This document shows, one piece after another, positions 36,407 to 46,636 of a DNA stretch of 64,000 nucleotides. A program made the position numbers and the translations under genes. Origin of the DNA: Lolium rigidum (taxonomy: Eukaryota > Streptophyta > Magnoliopsida > Poales > Poaceae); assembly GCF_022539505.1 (NCBI RefSeq), contig NC_061510.1:39023047-39087046 (forward strand), given 5' to 3'. Position 1 is the first letter of the stretch, and every line of letters starts with the position of its first letter. A model generated the notes under the pieces. It ran no database searches, was not told the DNA's origin, and saw only the letters and a list, made by a program, of their open reading frames with translations.

Positions 36407-36580
36407 GCCAAGAAGCTCTATGAAACTAAGGTGTGGGAGAAGTCATGGGATAACTTAAAACAGGTTATGGAGTTCAAGCCGGTGGAGTACGGTGCAACAC
36501 CGATGATATGCGGCATAGAGGAGGTGCCCGCAGGAATAAGGTTGGTGGAAGCCGCCATATTTCCTGGATTTAGAGGTTGA
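36407..36580 (+). pseudogene. Coding-like island of 57 codons without a start
   Basis: An open frame runs from just after a TGA (36404-36406) to a TGA at 36578-36580. Its composition is protein-like, with segments such as 'ETKVWEKSWDNLKQVMEFKP' and 'GIEEVPAGIRLVEAA'. There is no ATG; an AG precedes the open part and could be a splice acceptor. It looks like a terminal exon or exon fragment. The parent family is not recognised. Confidence 0.35.
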
Positions 36581-37285
36581 AGGGAGGTTTACGGGACACT
36601 CTGAACTTTTTTATATAGACTAGTGAAATATTCAGCGGATGAGCCTCTAAACTGGCTGTTTTTTTACAGGGTGGATGGTTTTAGGGAGTCTTCTAGAGTT
36701 TCTCTAACATATCCGCTACATCACTAGAGCCACGAAGGGGTGCGGGTGACCACCAGAATAGATGATATCACGTCTAGGCTACTGGTGTAGAACATGCACA
36801 TGTTGTCAACTTAATACGGAGTACTAAATTGTTGTAACTTGCAAGACTCATTTGACCCAAAAAAAAGTGTAAAGCATCGACAATTTACAACTACAAGTAT
36901 TACAAATATAATTGCCTAATCATACAGAGGAAACTTCTATTAGGATTATTTTGATTATACTCTTTAGAGATCTTTACCATAAATATAAAATATGGGTTGT
37001 AGGGGTTTCAAAAATTGATTCTAGAATAAAATTTTGTAAGCAAATACAATTTAAATTTAGCAGTGTGCAAGAGTATTTTTCAATGCTGCATTACAACATA
37101 TACCAAAAAATGCACGGCTAATATTTAGCACGCTAAATATTTAAGTAAATAAGTAACAAAACATTATATTTGTTACGACTATACCATGTTAAACTTAAGT
37201 TCTATATGGAAGTATAAAAGTTCAGTATAAATCGTATAATACTAGACCCAATGTTCTTTGTGTACTTTTTCAATAGTCTAGATTG
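36581..37285. other. AT-rich region, nothing recognised
   Basis: Low-GC sequence between the coding-like island and the poly-T end of the second LINE. Open frames here are short, AT-biased and without family features. Confidence 0.5.
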
Positions 37286-37293
37286 TCTTTTTT

Positions 37294-37854
37294 TTGAAGC
37301 TTTCACCCGGGGGAGAGGATCCCCACATGAATATATTGCACTTAGTGAAAATAAAATTTAGGAGTTACAAAGGGAGATGTGGTTACGCCACAGGTTGGCG
37401 TCCACAATCATGTTCGCTTTTTTGATCCATCAAGCATCAGCCTTGTGTCATCAGCCTCCGACAGTTGCACAACCTGCAAGAGATTAGAAAGAGAGACAAG
37501 TTGTTGTGTCGCTGCATTGGTTAGTCTACACCGCAAGCCGGCTGATAGATCATTATGTAGAACGTCACACACAAATGCATTGGGTTGGGTGTAGTGTGAG
37601 TATAGAGCAGGATATGTTGTGGCAAGGGGTTGTGGAAGTAGCCAAGTATCATGCTAGGATAAAATAGATTTACCATTTTGAACTATGCAGGTGGTTACTT
37701 GGATGAGCATGCGTAGGTGCTTTGCTATGATCTTGGTGAGGTAGGATGGGTTTGAGGTGGTGTTTGGGTTTGGTGATTGTGATAGGATCCATTGCTTCCA
37801 AGGTAGGCTTTGTGCATGCAAAAAATTGAAGCAAAATTTCAGAAGAAGACAAAT
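37294..37854 (-). pseudogene. C-terminal part of the second LINE (left of the CACTA)
   Basis: The minus frame reads 'CLLLKFCFNFLHA', 'SLPWKQW' and 'IVQNGKSI', the region after RT in grass LINEs. It continues to a poly-A tail at the left end. It is separated from the rest of the LINE by the CACTA insertion; joining across the AAT duplication restores LINE order. Confidence 0.8.
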
Positions 37855-37879
37855 CACTACGGGAAAATCAGGCGCTGCC

Positions 37880-38235
37880 GTGCAGCCAAACTTTGCCGTG
37901 AGCTGCTGCACGGCAAAGATTTCTTTGCCGTGCGTAGCAGAAAGAGCGCACGGCAACGAAAAAATGCACGGCAAAGTATTAGCGCAGCGCACGGCAAAGA
38001 AACATATCACGGCAAAGAAAGATATGGCGCACGGCAAAGAAGGGTCTCACGGCAAAGAATTGGAGAAGCGCACGGCAAAGATTTTGGGACGGCAAAGTCC
38101 CCGCAAGCCGCACGGCAAAGAAACGACGCACGGCAAAGGCACGGGCACCGCCGTGCGGCCAAACTTTGCCGTGCGCAGACATGAGTTGCACGGCAAAGGG
38201 TCCTTTGCCGTGCGCTTCTCCCTTTGCCGTGCGCC
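37880..38235. repeat. 5' subterminal repeats of the CACTA element
   Basis: More than fifteen copies of the roughly 10-bp motif 'cacggcaaag' or its complement, irregularly spaced. In En/Spm the comparable subterminal repeats bind TNPA. A second cluster of the same motif lies at 40936-41066 and the 3' set lies at 49250-49741. Confidence 0.9.
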
Positions 38236-38382
38236 ATTATACTTTTTTTTTGTTTTTCTAACTATTTTATTTCATCTACTACTTATATTTATTTTGTTAA
38301 TTAGTTTTTCTTTTTGATGACTATTTATTACACTATGTGAAATACAAAATTAGTCTCCATGCTCATCCCCCACATATATCAG

Positions 38383-40860
38383 GGTTCCGGTGCTCCGGCG
38401 GCCGTCCCCCCTCCTCCCCCCCCAAAACAGCGGGACGGCGGGTCTACCCCCTAGATTTCTCCGCGCGACGTTCCACCAATATACCTTTTCATAGGTTTAG
38501 GTTTGTTTAGTCCATGGACATATGGAAAATCATGTGTGGTACCCTTTGGCACAGTCTAGCCCCCGATATACCCGCGGCGGGACACTTCACCGTACACGTC
38601 CGTGAATCTGTTAAGTGTTATCGCCCGAAGGTGAGGAATGTCGGACCGCGGGGATCCATGCCATGCACCATTTGGTGAATTACACCTAGCATCACACTTT
38701 GACACATAGAATAGGTCCACATGCAAGGTTTGGTGGGGTTCCGGTGCTCCGGCGGTCGTTCTCCCCTCCTCCCCCAAAACAGCTGGAACGTGTGCCCCGG
38801 CGGGTCTACCCCCCTAGATTTCTCCGCGCGAGGGTGCACCAATGTAACTTTTGATTCTTTTAGGTTTGTTTAGTACATATACACATGGAGAACCAAAGAT
38901 TGGGACCCTTTGGCACATATACCAGCAGCTAGAGCCATTATCACACGATCGACGGTGTGCTCGGTCTATCGGTTAGGGTTAGGTGTAGGGTTAGGGCTAG
39001 GGTTTAGGGGCCAGGGCTAGGGTTTAGGTTAAAGGGTAAGTATTTATGGTTAGGTTTAGGTTTAGGGTTTAGGGTTAGGGTTAGGGTTTATGATGCATGG
39101 TTCTGCAGCCTCCGGCGTCGTGGTTTAGGGATTTAGAGGGGTTTAGGGCTCGAAGCCTCCCCGGCTTAGGGTTTAGGGTTTAGGGGAGCTACTTTTGCAC
39201 CATTAGACCTTGCACCACACTTTGACACATATCATAGGTCCACATGCAAGGTTTGGTGGGGTTCCGGTGCTCCGGCGGTCGTTATCCCCTCCTCCCCCCA
39301 AAACAGCGGAACGCGTGCCCGGCGGGTCTACCCCCTAGATTTCTCCGCGCCAGGGTGCACCAATGTAACTTTTCATAGGTTTAGGTTTGTTTAGTACATA
39401 TACACATGGAGAACCAAGATTGGGACCCTTTGGCACAGTCTAGCCCCCGATATACCCGCGCGGGACACTTCAGCCGTACACGTCCAGGAATCTGTAAGTG
39501 TTATCGCCCGAAGGTGAGGAATGTCGGACCGGGATCCATGCCATGCACCATTTGGTGAATTACACCTAGCATCACACTTTGACACATAGAATAGGTCCAC
39601 ATGCAAGGTTTGGTGGGGTTCCGGTGCTCCGGCGGTCGTTCTCCCCTCCTCCCCCCAAAACAACGGAACGTGTGCCCCGCGGGTCTACCCCCCTAGATTT
39701 CTCCGCGCGAGGGTGCACCAATGTAACTTTTCATTCCTTTAGGTTTGTTTAGTACATATACACATGGAGAACCAAAGATTGGGACCCTTTGGCACATATA
39801 CCCAGCAGCTAGAGCCATTATCACACGATCGACGTGTGAGCTCGGATCTACTCGGTTAGGGTTAGGTGTAGGGTTAGGGCTAGGGTTTAGGGGTAGGGCT
39901 AGGGTTTAGGTTAAAGGGTAAGTATTTATGGTTAGGTATAGGTTTAGGGTTTAGGGTTAGGGTTAGGGTTTATGATGCATGGTTCTGCAGCTCCGGCGTC
40001 GTGGTTTAGGGATTTAGAGGGGTTTAGGGCTCGAAGCCTCCCCAGCTTTAGGGTTTAGGGTTTAGGGGAGCTACTTTTGCACCATTAGACCTTGCACCAC
40101 ACTTTGAAACATATCATAGGTCCACATGCAAGGTTTGGTGGGGTTCCGGTGCTCCGGCGGTCGTTATCCCCCTCCTTCCCCCCAAAACAACTGGGACTCG
40201 GCAGGTCTACCCCCTAGATTTCTCCGCGCGACGTTCCACCAATATACCTTTTCATAGGTTTAGGTTTGTTTAGTCCATGGACATATGGAAAATCATGTGT
40301 GGTACCCTTTGGCACAGTCCTAGCTCCCGATATACGCCGCGAGCGGGACACTTGCAGCAGTACACGTCCAGGTGAATCTGGTTAAGTGTTATCGCCCGAA
40401 GGTGAGGAATGTCGGATCAGCGGGGATCCATGCCATGCACCAGTTTGGTGAATTACACCTAGCATCACACTTTGACACATATAATAGGTCCACATGCAAG
40501 GTTTGGTGGGGTTCCGGTGCTCCGGCGGTCGTTATCCCCCTCCTCCCCCAAAACAATGGAACGTGTGCCCTGCGGGTCTACCCCCTAGATTTCTCCGCGA
40601 GGGTGCACCAATGTAACTTTTCATTCTTTTAGGTTTGTTTAGTACATATACACATGGAGAACCAAAGATTGGGACCCTTTGGCACATATACCAGCAACTA
40701 GAGCCATTATCACACGATCGACGGTGTGCACTGGTCTCTCTGGTTAGGGTTAGGTGTAGGGTTAGGGCTAGGGTTTAGGGGCCAGGGCTAGGGTTTAGGT
40801 TAAAGGGTAAGTATTTATGGTTAGGTTTAGGTTTAGGGTTTAGGGTTAGGGTTAGGGCGT
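38383..40860. repeat. Satellite of ~880-bp dimers with telomere-like TTTAGGG tracts
   Basis: Two related monomers alternate. Type A starts at 38383, 39261 and 40143 and is about 355-370 bp; type B starts at 38738, 39618 and 40513 and is about 345-525 bp. Each begins 'ggttccggtgctccggcgg'. The A+B dimers are 878 and 882 bp, followed by a shortened third. Type B ends in degenerate telomere-like (TTTAGGG/TTAGGG) tracts at about 38976-39180, 39855-40075 and 40740-40857. The array lies between two clusters of CACTA subterminal motifs, so it is part of the transposon. Confidence 0.9.
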
Positions 40861-40935
40861 GCAAAAATGGTAAATGTTTTGAAATACTACTCAATGTTGT
40901 TCATAATTAAAATGGTAAAAAAAAAAGAAAAAAAA

Positions 40936-41066
40936 TGTTTGCCGTGCGTAAGCGCACGGCAAAGAGGGCTGCCGCACGGCAAAGGGGCTTTGCGCACGGC
41001 AAAGTCCTAGCCGCACGGCAAAGCCTCCCTCCCGCACGGCAAAGACTTGCGCACGGCAAAGACAAG
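40936..41066. repeat. Second 5' cluster of CACTA subterminal motifs
   Basis: Seven or more 'gcacggcaaag' motifs follow the satellite array and precede the GC-rich leader of the transposase gene. Their presence on both sides of the array suggests that the array expanded within the original subterminal region. Confidence 0.85.
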
Positions 41067-41437
41067 CTACTTGACCTAAATCGAGTCGGTCCCGACCGGG
41101 TGTTTGGCTAATCGAGCACGCGCGCGCTGCCTAGTTCCTCCCACACGCACCGAGCGCCGCCGCCCACCTCCTCGCTCCCTCTCGCCCCTCCGGCCAGCCG
41201 CCGGCGCCACCCCCACCGCCCACACAGCCGCCGCCCACCTCCTCTCCCCCCCCGCCCCTCCGGCGAAGCGCGCGAGGCCCTCCTCCCAGCCCAAGCCCCC
41301 GTGCCCACCGCCGCCGCCTCTACAGACGCGCCCGCCGAGGATCCCCGCGCGCTCCTCCGCCGCCGCCGGGAGCTCGCCGTCCGTCCTCCACTTTCTCCAG
41401 TGTGAGCCCCCGCTTCCGCTTAGCCGCCTAGGGTTTT

Positions 41438-41656
41438 GTCGCGGCCGCCCGGCCCGTAGAAGTACTCGAGCCGGTCCTTGAGCGCGCCCAGCAGCGGCGG
41501 GCCGTGGTCGCCCGGCACCTTGCGCAGCGGCAGCCGCAGCTTCGGGGACACCACCTCGTGCCGGTCCGTGGCGGACGCCGACGCGCGGGTCTGCCGCCGG
41601 CCGCGGTGGGCGGCGATCGGGGACGAGAAGGAGAGCTGGGAGGCCGCCGCCGTGCT
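41438..41656 (-). pseudogene. AOS: Captured fragment of allene oxide synthase (CYP74A), first-exon region
   Basis: Antisense to the transposase, one open frame of 73 codons reads like the end of a chloroplast transit peptide followed by the N-terminus of grass allene oxide synthase. Landmarks are 'RRQTRASASATDR', 'LRLPLRKVPGDHGPP', 'GALKDRLEYFYGP' and 'GGRD'. Similarity ends abruptly after GGRD at about 41438. The enzyme makes the allene oxide precursor of jasmonate in plastids. The fragment lacks the haem-binding region and cannot be active. It lies in the GC-rich leader upstream of the TNP2-like gene. The assignment is from recognised family sequence and is fairly sure. Confidence 0.8.
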
Positions 41657-42315
41657 AGGTAGAGTCTACTATTACGGCTGCTGGAGCAGAGTCCACGACA
41701 GTGCTAGGTAGTCGGTGTGGTGGTATAATAACTGGGTTCGTGTGTAAAATTTCAAATTAAATATTGACCATCTTGGATACGCCTTAGTTGTTACATGTAG
41801 ATGATATATTGCCTATGCATCCGCTGAAAGCGGTTTTATGACCCTTGTGCCTGTTTTAGCATAGTTGTTTTATGATACGGATATGTTAAAACTAGGCACA
41901 TATGGTAGACATAAGATAATGTGTCGGAAGGAAATTCTTTATGGTGAAGTAATATTGTTATACCACTATTGTAAAAAATTCTTGTTCACTTGCATGACTA
42001 TTTTTCTTGTTATGCAGTGCGATGCTTCGAGGTGGACACGAGGGGTGGCGTCGCGGGGTGTTTGACGGGGCGTTCCGGATCTTCTTCGGCGATTCTCTCG
42101 GAGGGTCGTTGATCTTCTTCGCTTGTTGTCGATCACGCTTCGAGGGTGAGAATCCGTTCGCCTCTCTTGTACCTAGGTTTTTCTTTGTGTCTAGATCACC
42201 AAGTCCTGTCGCGATACCTAGGCGTCTCTTCCCGACCGTAAGGGTTACGCGGATAAATATGCATTAGTGGTCTCGCATATTATGAACCGTAACTCTTACG
42301 GCATTTATCGGGACA

Positions 42316-42522
42316 GCCGGCGGATGCGTAGTTGGGTACGTTCTCCGTGCTCTACCCCGATCCGAGACAGGATTTCGGTAGCGCTCCCCGTTGTTCTCCG
42401 GATGCACACCCTCTCGGCTTTTTGCCGAGACGTGTATCGGGAGAGCAGCGGGGAGGTGCTGCCGAAATTCTGTCTCGGATCGGGGTAGAGCTGGGAGAAC
42501 GTACTCAATCTACGGATCCGGC
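42316..42522. repeat. Long hairpin, ~100-bp arms, 5-nt loop
   Basis: The left arm is 42316-42418, the loop is TTTTT (42419-42423), and the right arm is 42424-42522. The arms pair along nearly their whole length with few mismatches, for example gttctcc...ctaccccgatccgagaca against its complement. It lies between the first leader region and the transposase coding start, probably in the untranslated part of the transposase transcript. It may be a foldback insertion or an element-encoded structured RNA. Confidence 0.8.
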
Positions 42523-42652
42523 GGCTGCTAGGAGCCCACCTAGTAGAGTTTCAGGTTGATGCACGCGTAAAATAAATAAATATATGATGCATTTATTTCC
42601 TATTTGATATATAAATGCTATGTTCGTCTGTTTTGTTGCCGATTAGAGGATG

Positions 42653-45600
42653 GATAATCGTGGCTGGATGTACGATGGCAGTAATCGGCCGGTGGAACTA
42701 TACTCGATGAATGGGGAGAAAAGACCGAGCAGTTTGTGGATAGGGCGTTTGCCATCCCTAGCAGACCTATAAGTGTTTGGTGCCCTTGTAGTAAGTGCGC
42801 TAACCGAAAGGCACAGGACAAGGAAACTATGAGTATGCACCTGATCAAGTTTGGGTTCACACCGTCCTACAGGATTTGGACTTACCATGGAGAAAAGGCA
42901 AAGAAACGTGCTAGGAAGGAGGTGCGGCAGATTCAACCTAGGGGGAATATGACACTCGGTTTTGATAGGTGCTTAGAAAACTTGGCTAATGGTAATGTGC
43001 CTGAAAGCTCTCATGTAGAGGTGGAGACACCTCAGGATGCGGAGACAAGTGAGGACCCGGAGGAAAACACAAAGGAGTATTATGAGGCTCTGTTTGCTTC
43101 GCAGAAACCCCTACATGAAAATACAGAGGTTACCCAACTAGATGCCATCGCTCGCCTTATGGCCTTGAAGTGCCATAGGAACTTGTGCAGAGATGGGTTC
43201 GATGAACTTCGGTCATCGTAGGCAGCCTTCGCCGAAAGGGCACCTCTTGCCGCAAAACTTCTACTATTCGACCAAATTGCTCGATGACCTTAAGATGTCA
43301 TCTCAGCAGATACACGCTTGTCCAAAGGGATGCATGCTATTCAGCAGAGGAGCACGCTGACACAAATTATTGCATCAAATGCAATTCCTCTAGGTACTTT
43401 GAGGTAGACCGCAATGGTGATGGTCGAAGAGGCGGACCACGGTTGCCAAGAATATCCTCCGCTATCTTCCAGCTTCTACCGAGGATCCAGCGGCTCTTCA
43501 TGACCGAGGATACCGCCCAGCGGATGAGGTGGGCCGTGGAAGGAAAGCAGATACACCGACAAGATGATACATCCGTCGGATGGTACCGCATGGAAGAACT
43601 TTGTGAAGAAATTTCCACCGAAAGCGTGTGACCCGAGGAGCGTAGCAGCTTGCGATATCAACCGATGGGTTCAATCCATATGGTATGTCGGCTGCAGATG
43701 ATACGATTGTTGGCCAGCTGTTTGTTATTCCCATGAACCTCCCCCGGCGTCTCGCATGAGATCGTAGAACATGTTTGTGTCGATGATAATCCCGTGGCCC
43801 AAATACCCGGGCAAGAACATGAATGTGTACCTGGAACCGCTGGTGGATGACTTGGTTCGTGGCTGGGAAGGTCGCGGGATCCGAACATATGACGCATCAA
43901 AGAAGGAGTACTTCGATATGTATGTGTGGTACCACACGTCCCCGCATGACCCGCCAAGCACGTGCTTTGTTCTCGCGGGTGGTGTACACATGGGAAGTGG
44001 CCTTGCCCACAGTGCGCATGTGCCGTGACTTTCTTCCGGCTAAACAAGGGAGGCAAGTATTCATGCTTTGATGAAGCTCGACAGCTTCTTGAGCGGAGGC
44101 ATGCATACAGGAGTGATGTAAAGAGTTTCAAGAAAGGCCGTGTTGTCCGTGGCCCGAAGCCAATTCCGAAGACCGGAACGGAAATCAAGGCCGAGTTAGA
44201 TGCTCTTCAGCCTAGCCCTGATGGGAATGGTTTCTTAGGATATGGGGAGACACACCAATGGACTCACAAGCCGTGCTTATGGAAGCTCCCTTACTTTGAG
44301 TTTCTCGAGCTCCCGCATAACATTGATGTAATGCACACCGAGAAGAATATCGGTGAAGCCATTTGGAGCACGATTGTGGACACCGAGAAGACGAAGGATA
44401 ACATAAAGGCTCGAATTGATCAAGAAAGGTGGTGTGATAGGCCAGTAGTTGAACATGCAGCCACCTAATGGTGCCAAAAAAACTTGGACTAAGCCACACG
44501 CTCCGTTCTGCCTCACAAAGGCCCAAAAAAGGGAGGTCTTCCAATGGATGAAGGACTCATTGTTTTTCCCCGATGGGTTCGCAGCCAACTGGATGAGGGG
44601 CCCGAACATTGAAACGCTCGCGAGTACAAGGACCGAAGAGTCATGACTACCACATATGGCTTGAGCGGATAATGCCGGTGATGATTCGAGGCTATGTCCC
44701 CGAGAAGACTTGGCGAGTGCTAGCGAGGTTGAGTTTTTTCTTCCGCCAGATTTGTGCTAGGGAGTTAGACACTAAAGTGATTGAGAAGCTGGATGAAGAG
44801 GCACCCGTGTTGCTTTGCGATCCGGAGAAGATCTTTCCTCCGTGGTTTTTTAATCCGATGCAACACATGATCCCGCACCTCGCGGAGGAGTGCTTAAAGG
44901 GGGCCCGAATTGGGGCCGTTGGCAGCTTGGTCCCGAGAGAGAAACACAAAAGCTTCGTCAAATGACCGGCAATAAATGCAAGATCGAAGCATCCATAGCC
45001 GAGGCAGTCCCGAACGTGGAGGTGGCAAACTTCACCACTAAGCACTATGATCCCAACATTCCCACAAAGCACAACCCGGTCCTCCGTTACAATGCCGCCA
45101 ACAATGAAGAAGTACCCAAGCTTAGCATCTTCGTGGGGCTTGGTGGCAAGTCAAGTGGCTCGAAGCCGTACAGAACGGACCTACCCGAGCGGACCTTGAT
45201 CCACTCGTATGTCTTAAACACCATGGTCGAAGTGAAGCCGTACATCGAGTAAGTGCGAACCATTTAATTATTCGCAAACATTCACTCGTATGTTCGTGGC
45301 TAACTCTTCATCTTTTCATCGGTATAGGAAATTCAAGGCTATACATTGGAAGAATACCCACAGGGAGCCTACCCCGGAAGAATCCAAGCAAATTTTCGAT
45401 AAGGGAGGCGGTTTCGGTTTCGAAGAGCTGGTTTTGTAATTTGGTACTATTCTATCCAAATTAGCTAGCACTTCCTACATTTATCGGTCATTTCTCGTTC
45501 TAAACTTCTTGTGCTAAACTTGTAGGCAAGAACTGACAAAGAGATGAAGTCAGAGCTAAGAAAAATTGCTAGGGGCTTTGACCATTCCGTAGAAGCGTTC

Positions 45601-46388
45601 AACTCCTATGACGTGAACGGGTATCGCCTGCGACTCCATCAATACACAACAAGCCGGCCCAACGCGAAGACAATAAATAGTGGGGTGGTATGTCAAGGTG
45701 ATGATGGGCTCCATTACTATGGAAGAGTCGAGGGTATATACGAGCTGAATTACGGGTTTCACAAAGGGCTAAATCCCGTCGTCTTCAAATGCCATTGGTT
45801 TGACCCACGTCGGGTGAGACGGGATCCTGAAATTGGGTTGGTCGAAGTTGAAAGGAACTCCGTTTATAAGGGAGAGGATGTGTACATCTTGGCAACCCAG
45901 GCCTTTCAAGTATTCTATCTCCCGTACGCGTGCAGAAACCCGACAAAACGTCTACATGGATGGGATGTTGTGATGACGGTGCCTTCACGCAATAGGCCGC
46001 CCCGCCAAACAAGGACGATTACCGCCGCGTAGACCCCTCAGCAAGGAGTGTCGAGTTTTATCGGGAAGAAGGGCTCCCGGCCATTTCACAATCGGCTTGC
46101 CGACTATCGATGACATGGTCGTAGACGATGAACAAGAAGACGCGGGCATGGATGGAGACAATGCGTAAGATGAAGCCGAGGATGTCTCGTGCTCCTGAAG
46201 ACCTGAGTTTGCTCGAGGCGTTCAAAGCAGGGATTGACCTCGATGCAGATGGACCACCTCCAGGTTTCATTGATGATTATTGGTTCGCCGAGCCCGATGA
46301 CGATGAGGAGACACGCGGTCCAATCACGGATGGCGACACAGTGCTACCGATCTATGTAGTAGTAATTGTGAGGCTAGCCTATTTGTAA
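42653..46388 (+). pseudogene. TNP2-like CACTA transposase relic
   Basis: Domain order matches plant CACTA transposases. Transpos_assoc comes first ('RGWMYDGS', 'CPCSKCANRK', 'HLIKFGF', 'TYHGE', 42653-42900). Transposase_21 follows in several frames ('PGKNMNVYLEPLVDDL', 'YDASKKEYF', 'HNIDVMHTEKN', 43280-44460). A DUF4218-like part ('SHDYHIWLERIMPVMIRGY', 'IFPPWFF', 44610-44965) and a DUF4216-like part ('YDVNGYRL', 'NSGVVCQG', 'YYGRVEGIYEL', 'TQAFQVFYLPY', 45544-46030) complete it. A one-base frameshift near 42718 and others at about 43220, 43640 and 44465 inactivate it. Introns probably lie near 45250-45330 and 45440-45525. Confidence 0.92.
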
Positions 46389-46636
46389 TAACTCCGTGTA
46401 ATAGAGATTGTCTAGCTAGGTTATTTGTAAGAACTCCGTGCTATGTTTGAGAGAACTCTATGGTAGCTATTTGTTGCTTCCACTAATTAATTAATGTTCA
46501 TCCTTTTGCATTATTTGTTGCTTTCATTAATGTTCATCTACTTATATTTCTGTTGCTTTCACTAATATTTATCTCTTTACAATATTGCGTACTAATAAAC
46601 CACTCTCTTCATTTGTGTTTGCAGTGTGATTGAAGC

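Noticed and set aside
37880..38235. Short regularly recurring 'cacggcaaag' motifs, superficially like a CRISPR array
   Set aside because: Repeats occur in both orientations with irregular spacing, inside CACTA termini, in plant nuclear DNA.
38976..39180. A true telomere or telomere-healing site
   Set aside because: The TTTAGGG units are degenerate, recur once per 880-bp dimer, and lie inside a transposon with intact ends and flanking LINE sequence.
41104..41437. A first transposase exon or another captured gene
   Set aside because: The stretch is GC- and Pro/Arg-rich with open frames on both strands; I could not tie it to any family or splice structure.
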